A stretch of 64,000 nt of DNA from NCBI GenBank assembly GCA_021464245.1, contig JADCRB010000040.1:5052273-5116272 (forward strand), in the 5' to 3' direction. How positions within the stretch are numbered: the first letter of the stretch is position 1; every line of letters starts with the position of its first letter. The translations under genes were made by a program, and so were the position numbers. Positions 46,411 to 59,889 of the stretch are shown piece by piece. A model generated the notes under the pieces. It saw only the letters and a list, made by a program, of their open reading frames with translations. It ran no database searches and was not told where the DNA came from. Origin of the DNA: Carallia brachiata (Eukaryota > Streptophyta > Magnoliopsida > Malpighiales > Rhizophoraceae).

Positions 46411-46480
46411 ACTACAGCAAGATCTTTATTTTTTTTTTTATTTTTTATTTTTTTTGGTCTGAACTACAGCAAGATCTTTA
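46411..46480 (-). mobile_element. Ultra-short poly(A) retro-insertion at the NDX stop codon
   Basis: ACTACAGCAAGATCTTTA at 46411-46428 and 46463-46480 is a perfect 18-bp direct repeat. It encloses 34 bp which on the minus strand read TCAGACC followed by an A-rich tail of about 27 bases. The copy of the repeat next to NDX contains its TAA stop (46478-46480), so the insertion hit the first bases of the 3' UTR and duplicated the stop region. Confidence 0.75.
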
Positions 46481-49400
46481 TTGATCTCGCAAGATGTGAA
46501 TGCTGTTTCCATCCCACAACACTCTCATTACCCCAATCTTTGTTTCAGTCTCACCAAATGAGGTGCCTGTAGCTTCCGATGGATATGGAAGCCGTGTCCA
46601 TCGCTCAGCCACAAGCTCGATAACATCTACAACACATGTCCCTGATTCCTCCAAGCTTTTCCCATACCAATTACCTTGAGTTTGATGTACCTTCCCCTTG
46701 CCAATCTCATCTCCTTTCTCATTCACGATCACAACATTTTGACCTGCCTTGCACTTGGTATTTTCGGGGGTGACGCTCTCTTTCAAAGCAGCCTCAGCAT
46801 TTTCTTCGGCGCCAATTCTTGGCGTGCTTTGAAGGCCTCTAGCGCCTGATGGGACACTATCTTCACCAGGGCTCACGGGTGAATCACGTGGATGCCTTCG
46901 TGTTGGCCCAACTTGCTTCTCTGGTACAACTGTCTCAATCTCTATCGGTGCACGTGCATCCTTACCTGCACGAGCTAATCTTGCTTTTCGGTTGTTGAGC
47001 CTGTATCAACATTGGGGCATAAGTCTATTAGCAAAGAAAAATAATAGTTAAAGAACATTACAAATTTCCACAGCATAATTCACTCATCCCACACTACCCA
47101 GCAAAACAAGCGTGAGACTGCCCCAACTTCTTGCATAGCTATACCGTGCCATTATAACCCTATAACTATGGAATAAACATTTCTAATATTCCTCCTACGC
47201 AACTGCAGTCAGAATTGCTGATAGACATACAAGGGCAGACTTTCAATTAAGCAACTGGATAGAAGGCATTAAAGATACCATTGGAATGCACATATAAAAA
47301 AGTACACTACAATTTATGTCAACCCAGGCCAGTCATAATTTACTCATCCATGCTACATCTAAAACAAGTTGTTACACAGCCGTTCGAAAACCTTCAGATG
47401 TAAAAGAGAAACAGCATAGTTGATTCCAATACCAAGGAAGTTTACAGAACTGGCTTATATCCAACCATGCACTGCTGGCATCTGCAGATGAAAGTAGCTA
47501 TCTTTTCACATGAAGATCTTATATATGGTTACATGTGCATGGTGAAGTTTATAGTCAACAACTGTTATCAGCCACAAAATTCACTTATTCCCTTTCAAGC
47601 ATTTCTCCTGCCCTTCATTGCCAAGAATCATAAGAAAAAATTTCTAAACACTTCAATCTAAAATAAGGCATTAGGAATGCCAACTTCTAGTATTTTTCAA
47701 TGTGGTTGATATGCTAAAAGGACTGTAAGCTCATGGAAGAAAAGGAAAATTGAAACCATTTAAACAGATAGCGGTCCCCTCACCAATTTTTTAGCTGTGA
47801 AGGTGTAACTTCTGAACCCTGGAAAACACAAATGAGAAATGTATTAGGGTATTCTGCATTACATTGTCCACAAATAGAACGATCAAAATATACCATGGAT
47901 TATTCACATTGAGGTGTTACATACATGAAGACTTAATTTATCAGCCCATGACTGTAGAGAAGCTGCATTCCGCTGCATTTCAGGTTCATCCAGCAGGGCT
48001 TTCTCCATAAGATTCATCTGATAATCATTCATGATGGTACGCTTCCTTTTTCTTGGCTGTTTTTCTTCAAACTGGACAGTTTCAACTTTTTCATCCCCTG
48101 GAATTCCCCGAAGACCACTTTCTTTGACATGGTCACTTAATTTTGGGAAGTCACCATTCATTGTTAGTCCAAAAACATTCTTCTCCCTCGTCGAACTTGC
48201 ATCTGAACCACTTGTGTCAATATTCTGAGCATCTCTGTCAATCTCTCTTAAAACGCCAGATGCACTCCCACCGGATTTATCTCTATCTTCTTTCATCACA
48301 TCGTCGCCTTGATTTGTATGCTCGCTTGTGAAATTAAGCTGCTCCTCTTGGATTGCTGAATTCTCAGACATTTCCTCTTTGTGGTCACCATTTTGGTAGT
48401 TACCATCAGAAGTAATTTTCCTTAGTACGGGTGAAGAGCATCCCCCAATACTTTGTGCCTCCTGCCACAAATCAAGCCCTATTTATATGAGGATACCGTG
48501 CAGAACTTGGACAACTATTAAAGTAAACTCGCAGTAGAGAATTTTAAAAGAAAACTATTAAATCAGCTAACGAAAGTCAATTTACAAAGCTTAAATTCGG
48601 ACCCTGGTATTGTTGACAAACATATATGGCTATTTAGTTTTTGAGTTGGAATGGCTAACTATGAACACAGCTTAATTACACGATGCCCCACATAAAGGGG
48701 GGTTCCCAGTGCATGAGGCTCCCGCACTATGAGGTCTGAGGAAGTTCAGATGTATGCCCCCACATGCCATAGTAAAATACATGTTAATTTTTTTCTACAA
48801 ACACCTTTATGGACTTTCTGAGTCAATATATATCTTCCAGCAGTAGAACCTTTGATTGGGCTTTAATTTCAGGAGCCACACTACCAAACAGGAATGACCA
48901 TCAATAATGAGTTACTTAAATTGAACTCCTAGCATTCACCTGATGACGCTCGCTGATGTTGACTTTAGAGAACCTATCCAATGAAATTGAACTCTCAAAT
49001 TTGTTTTTCAGAATCTGCCCCAGGGGTATAATTAGAACCATTTAAAACTAGGTGTATGAAAGAAAATGACACTGCCTTAGTCACCATGCAATGAGAAGAA
49101 AAAAGGAAACCATATCATTATTCAAGGAAAAGACATACTCGAGCTTGACTTTCTTCAAAATCAGATGGATTAATCAGCGACTGCAATTGGTTAAAGAATA
49201 CTCTGCAACAAAAATTCACGAGAGAAAAAATGAACACTAAAAAAGCAGTGCAAAGACATCAGGAATATAGGTACACCATAACAATGAATGGTAAGAAATT
49301 GTACTAGACTTAAAAGCACATAAAAGACAGCTGATAAAACAGAATGGTTATCCAGAATCATCAATGATCAATATAGAGTTCCAATCAGAGCACTATTTGT

Positions 49401-49915
49401 GCTTTTCATGTCCACAAAATGTATGTAAATTTTCAGTCCTGCAGTAGTTTGTTTCCATGGTTTAGAGATTCACGCTTAGTCTTAAATAAAATCATTGATT
49501 AAAGCTTCAAGGGATGATCAAAAAGAGCTCATAGCAAAAGGAACCATAATAATTGATCAAAGCCTTAGGGAAAAATTATCAAGAGTAAAGTAATTAGAAT
49601 ATATATCAGGATAAGAAAACTTCTACCAAAAGCATTTTCAGGCATATTTTGCAATCACCATGGGTCATACTGGGACTCCACCCACGAACTAGGCAAGTGG
49701 ACCATTGATCTCCACTAAGCAAAATAAACGTTGGTAAAAAGTCGGCACTGCACTCATTACCCCAATAATTGTCCTTACCGCCTAGTAGTGCTGGCCTCTA
49801 TAGGTATGCAATGGCTAAAAATTTTCATCAATAAACATTATGGAACAAGATTACACCTGAGGGAGCACTGATTTACTGGAGTAGAAATATGGACCAAACA
49901 GCCTATCAAAACAAC

Positions 49916-49952
<37 letters not shown>

Positions 49953-52900
49953 GCATGTGATAAAAATGTGGTTGACATTCAACTCACCTTAAGAGATGTA
50001 CATCGTCATCATTTAAAAAATTAGGTATTAAAGATTCCGCATGGCTTAACAATGAACCTATAAATTCAAGAACATTATCAGTTGCAAGATTTTCAGGTTA
50101 TATCCACCAAGAAAATCATGGAAGACTGGTGCGTACGCAAGTTCTTGCAAACAGTGATGGCTTTTGAGCACCAAATGGAAAAGAAAATCCCGGAAACAAT
50201 TTGGATGGATCCTTCCGCATACACTCGAGGAACTTGTGAAGAAAGAGGTTCCTTTCCTGCTCTGTCCATTGAACAGAAGGCCAAAATTATGTAATAAGGC
50301 TAGCATATGGTAGATCAAACTCATTAAAAATATATCAGACCATCATGGGGAAAGAAGTAACCTTCACAGATGTTGGGCACAAAACAGTGGAGGTTGGCAA
50401 TTACTTTGACAAATAATGAAGTCCTCTGATGAGCATAAGCAGGTTGGGGCATGTTAATGGGGATCAAAGCAAATTCCAATTTTATTGTACTTGGTACATT
50501 CGAAGAGAAAAGAGAGTCCAACACCCATCCAGCTGCTGCAAATATATCATATTCCAGAGTGGCATCTTCCTCTCTTCGTGGAAGTTCAGAAGAACACCAA
50601 ATGGATAGAAAATCTCCATGAGGGAGCAAAAATATTGCAGTCAGAACTTTGGTCTGGAGATGCAGTTAGAATTAAAAGAGGGGGAAAAAGCGAGTCATAC
50701 TTTATCCATCAACGATCCACCAAGACAAAATGCATATAAATTAAACAATCATAGATCTCAAAATTGAGAGTAAACATTGCAGTGACCTTGCAGATTCTTA
50801 AAAAAAAAGAGCAGTAACCCCCTTGTGAATATTCTTACACTTATCAATAACAAAATGTAACAGTGGCTATAATCGTTGTAAATATATGAGCAATGTTCTT
50901 CCACAAAGTAACGATAGCAAATCTTCAGAAGTTGAATAATATAACTGAGCAAGTAGGCAGCCTACAGAATTCAATGACAGCTTACAAAGCATGTTGTGAT
51001 GTACGAACGGAAGTTTGAATCATCAGAAAATACATCAACCAGACGCACAGCATTTAGTCGTAGAAGGCCTGTGGGGAAATTTTTCTCAGAGCAAGCACTG
51101 ATATGTTTATGATCTTTACTAACTGCAGTCTTCAATAATTCAAGAACCTGCAACCAAATAAATGTTAAGCACCTCGATGGTAAAAGCAGACTTCAAAATT
51201 CCATTATAAATCAAGAAAAAAAGCAGGACCGGAAACAGTGTGATTTGCAGGCAGCAGCAGCTAATATCAGACCAGATATCTCTTAAAAATAAAATTACTT
51301 TAACGCACATAGCCATCCTTGGCAAGGCACTTATGAAGACCAATCAAAAAACATATGAGTTTTGTGCCAGAAATTTGAGGGAAGAAAGAGCCAGTAGAGA
51401 AGTGTGGTGGCAGTCATTGGCATTTATAGGGAATGGATCAAAGAATTGCTTTGTTGGAAAAAAATCGCATGGGTCTTCTTATACAAACCGTACCGAAAGG
51501 GAGTCACCTCAGTCTGGCTCAGCAGAACAAACATAGCTGCTGTATGGTATCAAATTGCCAATTTCCTATATGGATCAATGTAACCAACAGAAACTAACCT
51601 CTAGTGCAACAGACTTTGCTAAATTAAGGCTTCTTGGAGAGCTGGCAACTTCATCAAGATAAGAAATGCTTTCTACTTCACACAAATGTAAGAGCTGCAC
51701 AAAAACATATGACGAACATATTACCAAATAAACATGGGATAAAAAAAAAAAAAAAAAGGAATATATAAACTATGACAGGACAGGTCAAGCATTGCCACTA
51801 ATGAGACTCACAATTGACAGTAGTTTGGCTTTCAGCCTAGATACAGGAGCAACCGCCGTAGAAGACTCTGAAAGATGAGGTCCAATGTTCAGCTTCAAGA
51901 TTCCTTGGGCCAGAAAAAGAATGCCACCCTTGCCACATAATTCCTATCACAACATTAAAACCATTGATTTTTACACAAGTGATAGAGAAAACTTGTTTTC
52001 CACTTTGCTACAAGCTCACAGAAAATGACAAAATTTGGTGTCTCCTAAGCTAAACTTTGTTTCAGATACGTAGAAAATAAAATCTATTCCAGAACCTTGT
52101 TCCTAAGTAGGCGCTCGCGGAACAGTTTTTGTTGGCATAATGACTGAAGAAACTGTACAGAAGCTTCGCATTGTTGGCACAAATAATTAACTAGTTGTTC
52201 ATCTGTTGGACCCGAACTCAAGTGAAAGTCCAAACTGGGGCCAACAGCTTATTCTGAAGAAACCTAATTGCTGTGTTAACAGCTCCAAAAGCCGCATCCA
52301 TAAATATGTCAACCTATCACAGAATATTCATGAAGGCAACCAAATGTCAGCAACTGCAGAAATGAAAGACCAAAAATTATATAACCTTGAAATTTGTTTA
52401 GGGAAAACTACAAATAATAATGGAAGAACAATAATTAAAGAACCAAGGCCTTCCATAATAATCCAATCATTACATCAAACTCATTACTACCAAAAACAGC
52501 TTAGAGTAATCACATAGGCGAATAGGACCTTGGGGTGGGCGAGCAATACTTGAACAAGGTCTTGCCAGTGTGAAGATAAACATCCTGTTAAAAGATTTAA
52601 ACTGCAAGCTAGTAGAGCTGAATGAAGAAGAACCACAGAGCTCGAATTATTCTCATCCTACATAATGAAAGACATTCCTGGTAAAACAAATTCCATGAGT
52701 ACTAAAATATTGATTGAAGGACTACAAGGTACCTGTCTATATCCACCGAGAATAATTAATATAAAGAACACCAGATCTAAAAGCTGTTCTGGTACTTTCA
52801 CATCATCAAGCAACATCTAAAAAATCATCAATTAAAACAAGGTTAGAATCATATGTTACTATTAATATATAACTCAGAAATCCTCAAAATGCAAACAAAT

Positions 52901-54016
52901 GAAGGGGAAAGAAAGATGAGACAAGTTAGGATGGTGGTTGGGAGGAAGAACATTAGATTCAATGTAAAAGACTTGGGGTAAAAATTCTATAGTCACAAGA
53001 GATACTGAGGTATCAATTGGCAGAACCCAAAAATAAATGTTGGGAAAAGAGTCTCTGCAAAATTTCAAAGGTAACACCACAAACTTTTAAAAGTCCCACT
53101 CTTGGCCTGAACTTGAACATCCACAAAATTTTTCAATGACACAACCAGTTTTTCCAAATTGATTCTGCAGTAGTGTGTGAGGTCCTCATTGCTTACAACC
53201 ACAAACTGATGCTATTGGGAACAATAACGTAAACAAGGGTCACTCACAAAAGGACCACAATTTCTGTTATAAATACACAAACTATGGGCATAAAAGATGG
53301 GAGGAAGGCATTAGAGAAAAAATCAATAAAAGTAACCTGCTCAAGTTTAGTATGCCGTGGTGCTAGGTCAAAGAAGGAGTGCAAAAGCCGAAGTCCGCAT
53401 AATAAATATATCAATCTTGATTCATCTCTGCCAGAGGATATCAGCATTGCAATAAGGTGCAATGGAAGACAGCCCACAAACTTTTCAACATCAATCTGAA
53501 AAAGTAAAATAATTCAAGATGCATGATAGTGGTCAAGTTGTAAAGCACAAAGACAGTGATGAAAATTTGATTTCTGACCTTTATTATCAAACCGGTTTTG
53601 GAGTGGAACTGAACAGTGTAATTTTCTGAGTCCCTTAGTAATTTATTTAGCTCCTTAGAGCTAAGCCCATGTAGCGCAGTCACTGCTGAAGAAAAGTCAA
53701 TGATCTGTTCACAGAAATAGGACACAAGGTCATAGTTTGAATGAAAGAGAGAGGAGTCAAGGGTGTAAATGGGTATCATTGGAACACAGCCGAATATAAA
53801 CAGAAACATGATAAATAGGTCATCCGAATAAGATTTAACAAGATTATAATAATGATAACAACACAATAAGGAAACACATTGAAAAAACAACATAATAAAG
53901 CAATGCACTGTATGACTAAGACAAAGGTCAAATAACTCATCCAACTGACTTTTGATTGGGCTGAGAGCACTTACTTCTTCAGCCATACATGATGACTCTT
54001 CCTTAGCGAGCCTCAT
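46478..54016 (-). CDS. NDX: Nodulin homeobox protein NDX (two apparent 1-bp frameshifts)
   Basis: A nuclear atypical homeodomain protein; Arabidopsis NDX binds single-stranded DNA/R-loops at the FLC antisense promoter. There are 16 coding exons (minus): 54016-53975, 53704-53579, 53495-53337, 52816-52733, 52313-52096, 51943-51812, 51694-51599, 51147-50986, 50653-50362, 50261-50137, 50057-49988, 49202-49139, 49014-48940, 48461-47925, 47818-47784, 47000-46478. The start MRLAKEESSCMAEE fits the family. The homeodomain lies at about 685-750 (RKRKRTIMNDYQ ... SQLKNWLNNRKARLAR), followed by a conserved C-terminal domain. All splice phases agree except that exon 5 (218 bp) and exon 10 (125 bp) are each one base short. 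The frame change falls in a C run at 52237-52240 (minus-strand CCCC) and an A run at 50162-50165 (minus-strand AAAA). Restored length would be 913 aa. It may be an assembly error or a recent pseudogene. Confidence 0.9.
49919..49948. repeat. (AG)15 microsatellite in an NDX intron
   Basis: Uninterrupted AG dinucleotides in the intron between the coding exons at 50057-49988 and 49202-49139. Confidence 0.95.
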
Positions 54017-55720
54017 CCTAGAGCCACCAGCAGGTAGTTTGCATTAGGAAAATATACAGCTGCAAAATGCTATGGTGGAATTAGGGAACATAACACATTT
54101 GCTAATGTACACACAACCACTATAATTTGGCATATCAAAGGCTAACAGCAGCTCCAAAAAAAAATGCCAGGAGCAGTACAGACACAAACGAATAGACATT
54201 TCTGGCAAAAGATACAACTGCGACCAGAGTCGAATTTGTTCTACTGTTGCATTGGTTATTACATCTCCTCTTCTAGGCCGCCAAATATATATATATATAT
54301 ATATATATACACACTTATCAGTGGTGGAAAGCATGGCCAAATCCCAGTAAAGGAATATCTTGAGGGCAAATGCTTTTTGATTGCAGAAGAATAAATTCCA
54401 TCATCGGGTTAATAAAGGAACGATGAGCTTTGATGCAACGGTAAGATTACTCCGTTGTGACCTAGGTTCGAGTTGCGGAGAAACAACCTCTTTATAAAAA
54501 CAAGAGTGAGGTTGCATACATTTGACATTCTTAGACCCAATAGTGTGGGAGCCTTGTGCATTGATGCAAACTTTTATATCCAGCCAATGAAACAACAGAA
54601 TTCATCAAGTTACTTAAAATGAGAGATGTATGACATCAACAAACATAAACACAACCAAAAGCTATTATATGTTACAAAATTGAGCTTGAAGGAGAGCATT
54701 TGACATGAGTACAACCGATTTGAAGAAACATAACCCGGGATTTCTAACATATAGACGTGTGTTCACAGTTCACACACTCCTCAAGCAGCCACACGGAGTC
54801 ATGCAGAGCAACTCCAAGCCACCAAATTCAGGATATCTGTACGAATGGTTAAACCCATGCGCACACTACTCATTATTTTTCGTTGCTTCAAGAAAAAACA
54901 GAAAGAGGAAAAAGACTCATCAGAATGTAAAAGCTTCAGCAAAACTGAGAAAAGAAACATAAAACTCTGCCTTTGCGGTTGGCAGGACTTGATTCAATGT
55001 AACCTTGACCAAGAGATTGATACATGGATCACTAACCAAATTTTTTATAAAAAAACAATGCCGTAGGAAATTAATTAACGAAGAATTTTTCCATGTGCTG
55101 CAAATTTGAGCTTTAATTTGAAAAGGTCCGGTGATCATCCAACGCTCAACAGGAAACAGTAAGTGCAGTCCCGCGCTAAACTTAAAATATGTTCAACATT
55201 GAGAACAACAACTCGCAAGTTGAACATGCTCAATCAACTACTACAATATTCTCAACCCACACACACATATAAAGAAACAAAACATTGAAAGAACAAAGAC
55301 ACAAAAACCTAGGTTTCAAGAAATGTACGATGAAACCCTAGAATGCGTAGAGAGTGTCAAAGACAACATAGGAATCGACGGTGAACGTAAATCGAGAAAC
55401 AAAGCCCAAGAACCTCAAAAAAAAAAAAAAAAAAAGATACATCGTTACTGAATCGCAGAACTAACCTGGTAAGCGTATCGATGAGCTTCGGATACGAGAT
55501 TCAAAGCGCCAAACAACCAGAGATGTTAAACAACGATAAAATTCGCGGGTTTATTTCTTCTTTTTCTTTTTCTCCTTGTTTTTCTTTTTTCTTTTCTTTT
55601 TTTTTTTTTCTGAGGTTACAGTGGACTGTGGAGAGTGGAAACGATCGAAGGCTACGTAATATGCACGCTCGTTTGGCCGTTGTTTGGTTTCAAGACTTTG
55701 GCGGTCCGGTAGGTGGCTAA
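54017..55720 (-). promoter_or_regulatory. NDX 5' region: probable 5' UTR intron and promoter
   Basis: Upstream of the NDX ATG. A consensus donor (minus strand CCAG|GTTAGTT) near 55464 suggests a non-coding first exon in about 55465-55600 and a 5' UTR intron down to about 54030. The interval holds an (AT)n run at 54285-54309, an Au-like SINE and a poly(A) run at about 55418-55436. A polypyrimidine stretch (about 55556-55611) lies near the presumed start of transcription. Exon limits cannot be fixed without transcripts. Confidence 0.45.
54421..54563 (+). mobile_element. Au-like SINE
   Basis: GATGCAACGGTAAG...ACTCCGTTGTGACC, B-box GGTTCGAGTTG (about 54465-54475), then ACAACCTCTTTATAAAAACAAGAG, GAGGTTGCATACATTTGACATTC, TTAGACCC and GTGGGAGCCTTGTGCATTG. 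The order of words matches the Au SINE family widespread in angiosperms. No poly(A) tail, as usual for Au. No clear target-site duplication was seen, so it is probably old. It lies in the presumed NDX 5' UTR intron. Confidence 0.8.
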
Positions 55721-58165
55721 CTCTCTGCTGATTCTGGTGTTTGGCTGGGAGTAAGGCGAAGCAGTGACAAACAGGCAGTTTATTTTGTGTTTGCGAGAGA
55801 AAAATATGAGGAAACGGAGAGAAAAGTAGAGTAAAAAAATAAATACTTGTATTTAAAAAACATTTTTTAGAAGGAAAAAAATAAGAAAGGGGAAAGCTGA
55901 CTTTTCTCCCTCTCTCATTGACACTAAAATTTTTATATGTTTGTTAAAAAATTATATTATCTTCATTATATATTAATAATTATAAAATTACTTAAATTAA
56001 AAGATAGTCTCTATATTTTTTAAAATTTTATTAAATTTTTTAATAAAAAATTGTACAAATATTAAAAATTTATTAAATTAAATTTATACAAGTATTTCAT
56101 ATATAATTTACAAATCAAATATTTTTTATTATATATAATATTTTTTCTTTAGAAATTAAAATTATAATTTTTATACATATTAATTTTTTTTTTAATAATA
56201 AAAAAAATTTATTTTGTCTTCCTCTCATTCGAGAGGATGAGAAATAATCTTCTCCTCCAATAATTTCTTCTCTCATTTTTCTTTTCTCCATTTTTCTTCC
56301 GAATTTTATCCTAATATTTAAAGATCTCGTGCTCAAACACCAAGGTCGCGACTCGTGAGGGGTTAGAATTGTTCGTGCACTCGCTAATATAGATTGTTTG
56401 TGCTAGTGGGGAAGCTAGGTGGCTTATGACACGCTAGTCGTTAGTTTTTTAAATATTGGTCATGCTCAAATTGATAGCACTTTATGCGAATTTTAACATG
56501 AGATTTTAAAGTCATTGGATAATTTTTAAGACAAAGTAAAAGTTGAAAGATTTCAGTGTAGACACGATTTTATATGTGAGTCTTAATATGAATCAAAGCA
56601 TGGGCTAAACAGATGATACTAAATTGTATATTCGTGGATTCATCAGATGGATCATAAGTTTGAGTCAAGAGGTCCAAGCATAAGACTAAGTATTAACCAA
56701 GTCTGCATGGCACTGCGTAACACTAAGTCTCATACTAAACGTGGAACGTGGGGACTTATGAATGTGGCTCTATCTTGTTAGTCAAATATCAAAATAATAC
56801 TCATTAGATCGTGCATGACTAAGGATCGTAGGTAGATAATACTTATCGATATCAATTGATGGATGACCGTAAAAGATAAGACTTATCAAAATCAAATCGT
56901 AGATAAAATCGTGAGAAAATGAGGATTATTAGGTCATAATAGAGATGATGCAAAGATAATAATTATCTCCAAGTTTTAAATAATTGAGGTATCAACTATC
57001 AAACTTATAAGTAGATCTATTGGGTTGTCGTTCATATGCAATGAGAGAGAAATCACTTAGAAAGAAAATGTAAAACATCTTTGTGATAAAATAATAAAAG
57101 TTGAGAAAGATTATCGTACACAAGATTCTCGTACACTCTTATGTCTCTTTTAAGTGTGTGAGTTGTATGCTTATTACAAAGTTTCATTGTACAAATCCTT
57201 TGTGTGCGAGTTGACTGCAACTAAGTGCAACTTAAACTTAATATCAATATGAAGTGAAAATTTGAGTAAGAAATTTAGTCCGTGACATTTGATGTGTCCC
57301 TTGGATGGTCGTTTTAGGCTATAGAGGCACAGTTGCAATGTATTGGCAAAAAAAAAAAATATATATATATATATATATAATATATATAAAAGCAAGAAAA
57401 TAAAGTTATATTAAGTTTTCTTTTTTTGGAGAAATATATTAAGTTACTTTTGGGAGCATTTTTTTTTTTCAATTCAATGGTCAATGATGGATTATTATGT
57501 TGTAATTATAGTGTATTCAAATAATTACTTAATTGTAATCAGAAAATAATAACTTAATTTCGCTATTTGAATTATCGTTGTGATAGAATTATAATATTAT
57601 AGTTGCGTAAACATTAATTTGAAGATACGGATAATAATTTAATTATTAGTTCGGTGGACCATATTTCGAGGGTGCTTTTATTATATGATGTAAAGTAAAA
57701 TAATATAGGATATAATAATTTCATCTTATTATATTTGATATAATATAATATAAATTTATTTTATATTAATTTATTTTATATCATGTATTAAATACACGTT
57801 GAATGACTTGAAAAATGATATCTAGTAGATGATTCTATTGTGGTGACTGTGGAAATAGAATGAAATACAATAAATAATGATGATAACTTATAGACTTGTT
57901 AAAAAAAATAGTAGTAAGTTTATACTGGATTCATGAAGTTGAATGATTTACATTAAATTTACAAAAAAGTAAATCTTATAAACTCAACAAATTGTGATTC
58001 CTCATCTTTGGCGAACGTTTAGCCCTATCATTTTATCTAGCATCAGCTCAAACCCATGATCTTTTATAGACGGCTGTACGTTTACTATTTCAACTACACA
58101 AGCCATGGGGATAAAAAAAAAAATCTTACTATTAAAAAAACTACAAATTTAACATTTAAAATAAT
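55721..58165. other. Intergenic DNA; possible LTR-like remnant at about 56340-57300
   Basis: 55800-56340 and 57350-58165 are AT-rich with no gene. 56340-57300 has a more balanced composition and text reminiscent of a plant LTR (a TATAAGTAGATC-like promoter near 57009, a GAGAGAGAAATCACTTAG leader, and poly(A)-signal-like AATAATAAAAG). It may be a degraded solo LTR, but its ends and any target-site duplication could not be defined. Confidence 0.3.
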
Positions 58166-59337
58166 ATATAGTAAGGCTGTTAATAAACCGTTCAATTGTC
58201 AAAAAATGTCTAACCCACGCTGAACCTACCCACATCTGCCAAAACCACAAAGAAAAAAAAAAATATCCTCAGTTTTAATTTTTTAAAGCTGTTAGAGGTG
58301 GATTGGTGACAGTTTCGCAGTTCTGAAAATTGCGGTTAATCGACTTAATCCGCCTCTACTCAATATTTGAATATATATATTATATATACTAGAAACTACT
58401 TCATTTCCTCTTAAAAAATTAACCTTTCAATTTTTTTGTTTGTTTTTGGTTTTGGCCTTTTGGGTACTCAAGTTTTTGTTTGGTTACTGATGGAATAAAG
58501 GAATAGAGGAGGAAGTCCAGGTTTTTGTTTTCTGGGTCTTGTTGTGTTGGTTAAATTAGCTTGGAAAAGGGTTAATTTTTTGGAGTCAAATGCTTTTATT
58601 TAGCTCCCTGAAATATGATGTTAGTTTTCTTATTTGTTTTTGAACTTTGATGGCTTTTTCCTGGTCATCCAATTTCATGGAATGCAATGTAGCGTGGAAT
58701 CGTGAATTTTAGTTTAGATGTTTAAAGTTTAAAGATATATTTTTTAGCAAACACTATCCGTTTTCCTCTCTAATATTGATTCTCATTTTTGTAATTTGCT
58801 TGCAGTATCAACAGTAATAATTTATTGGGGCTCCAAGGAATTTTCAAGCTTTTTTTTTTTTTGGGTTCCAAGTGCTTGGATTGGTCATTTGGAGGACAGG
58901 GAGAAAAAGTGGATAGAGTTCTGTTATTTCCTTGCGAGCTTGTGCTATATTTGTACTTGGGTTATAAAAAATGACTATGGTTGGAAAGAGTAAGGAAGCT
59001 ATGCTCTCGGATTTCAATGGTAGTAATAGCAATATAGGTCTTTTAAGGACAAAGGAAAACTGTAAAAAAAATTAGCAGTTTAGTTAATTATTTATTTGAA
59101 TGAATTTTAAGTAAATTTTTGAATTTTTGAATTTAATATTAAATAGAGGCATTCAAATTTTATTTTATATGGATGTTAAAAAAAAAGAAAAAATTCAAAG
59201 AGGAGCTATAGAATCAAGAAAGCCGTCCAAAGCAAATTGGTTGCAGTTTAAAAATTTTAAACTGTCATCATAGGATATTGATTGTAATTTTTTTCTCTAA
59301 ACAGTCCAATCCGACCCCGAACACCCCTAGTATATGG
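58164..59337. mobile_element. Probable non-autonomous hAT-like element
   Basis: The left end TAAGGCTGTTAATAAACCG (58172) and the inverted right end TAGGGGTGTTCGGGGTCGG (ending 59329) form an imperfect terminal inverted repeat of the TAGGGGTG type common in plant hAT elements. Flanking 8-mers ATATATAG (58164-58171) and GTATATGG (59330-59337) match at 6 of 8 positions. The interior (1,158 bp) has no transposase. The ORF at 58796-58993 is not recognised. Confidence 0.45.
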
Positions 59338-59860
59338 TTTATATGACAATTCTTTTTTTTTTAATTTTGAAAAAAAATTACTACCACTTGATATAGTAGT
59401 TTAATTGATCAACCGGCATGATTTCCCTATTTATGGTCTGACTTTGAGTCTTAGCAGCTGTGCCTGTAGAGTAATGACGCCCGAACTCCGCACTCTGTAG
59501 GTTCCATACCTGGCAATCGCCGTGACTAGTTTGGAGTAATCACGCTCAGTTCTAACAGTACTCGGATAGTAAGTTCTATATAAATATAAAACGAGTGACT
59601 TCCAACCTAACTCGCAGATCTAATGAACGATATACTAACGATAATTTTTTTTTTATCAAAAAGAATTGCCACGCAAAATAAATAAACAATACAAAAATGG
59701 CTTAAGGGAGTAATCTGGCAATAAAAAATTTACCAATATACAAATTATTATTGGTTTTTTTTTTTTGGAATTAATGTTGCCAACATTTAAAATTGTATTG
59801 TTCTTGTGCGAAATATTGTTGATGTTCCAAGCCTCTGACTTTCCAATGTACTTCACCGGC
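59338..59860. other. Intergenic DNA and PPR gene 5' region
   Basis: 59450-59620 is GC-richer and includes GGTTCCATACCTGG, weakly like a tRNA B-box, ending before T10 at about 59646; it is a possible SINE fragment without a target-site duplication. No gene recognised. Confidence 0.35.
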
Positions 59861-59889
59861 CTATGTCTCATGCTGAGTTCCATCTTCGC

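Noticed and set aside
49640..49800. Additional SINE in an NDX intron
   Set aside because: GC-richer segment without a recognisable A/B-box pair, tail or TSD.
53441..54016. 191-codon continuous ORF as a single exon
   Set aside because: It reads through an NDX intron; only the first 14 codons and the later exon at 53704-53579 are coding.
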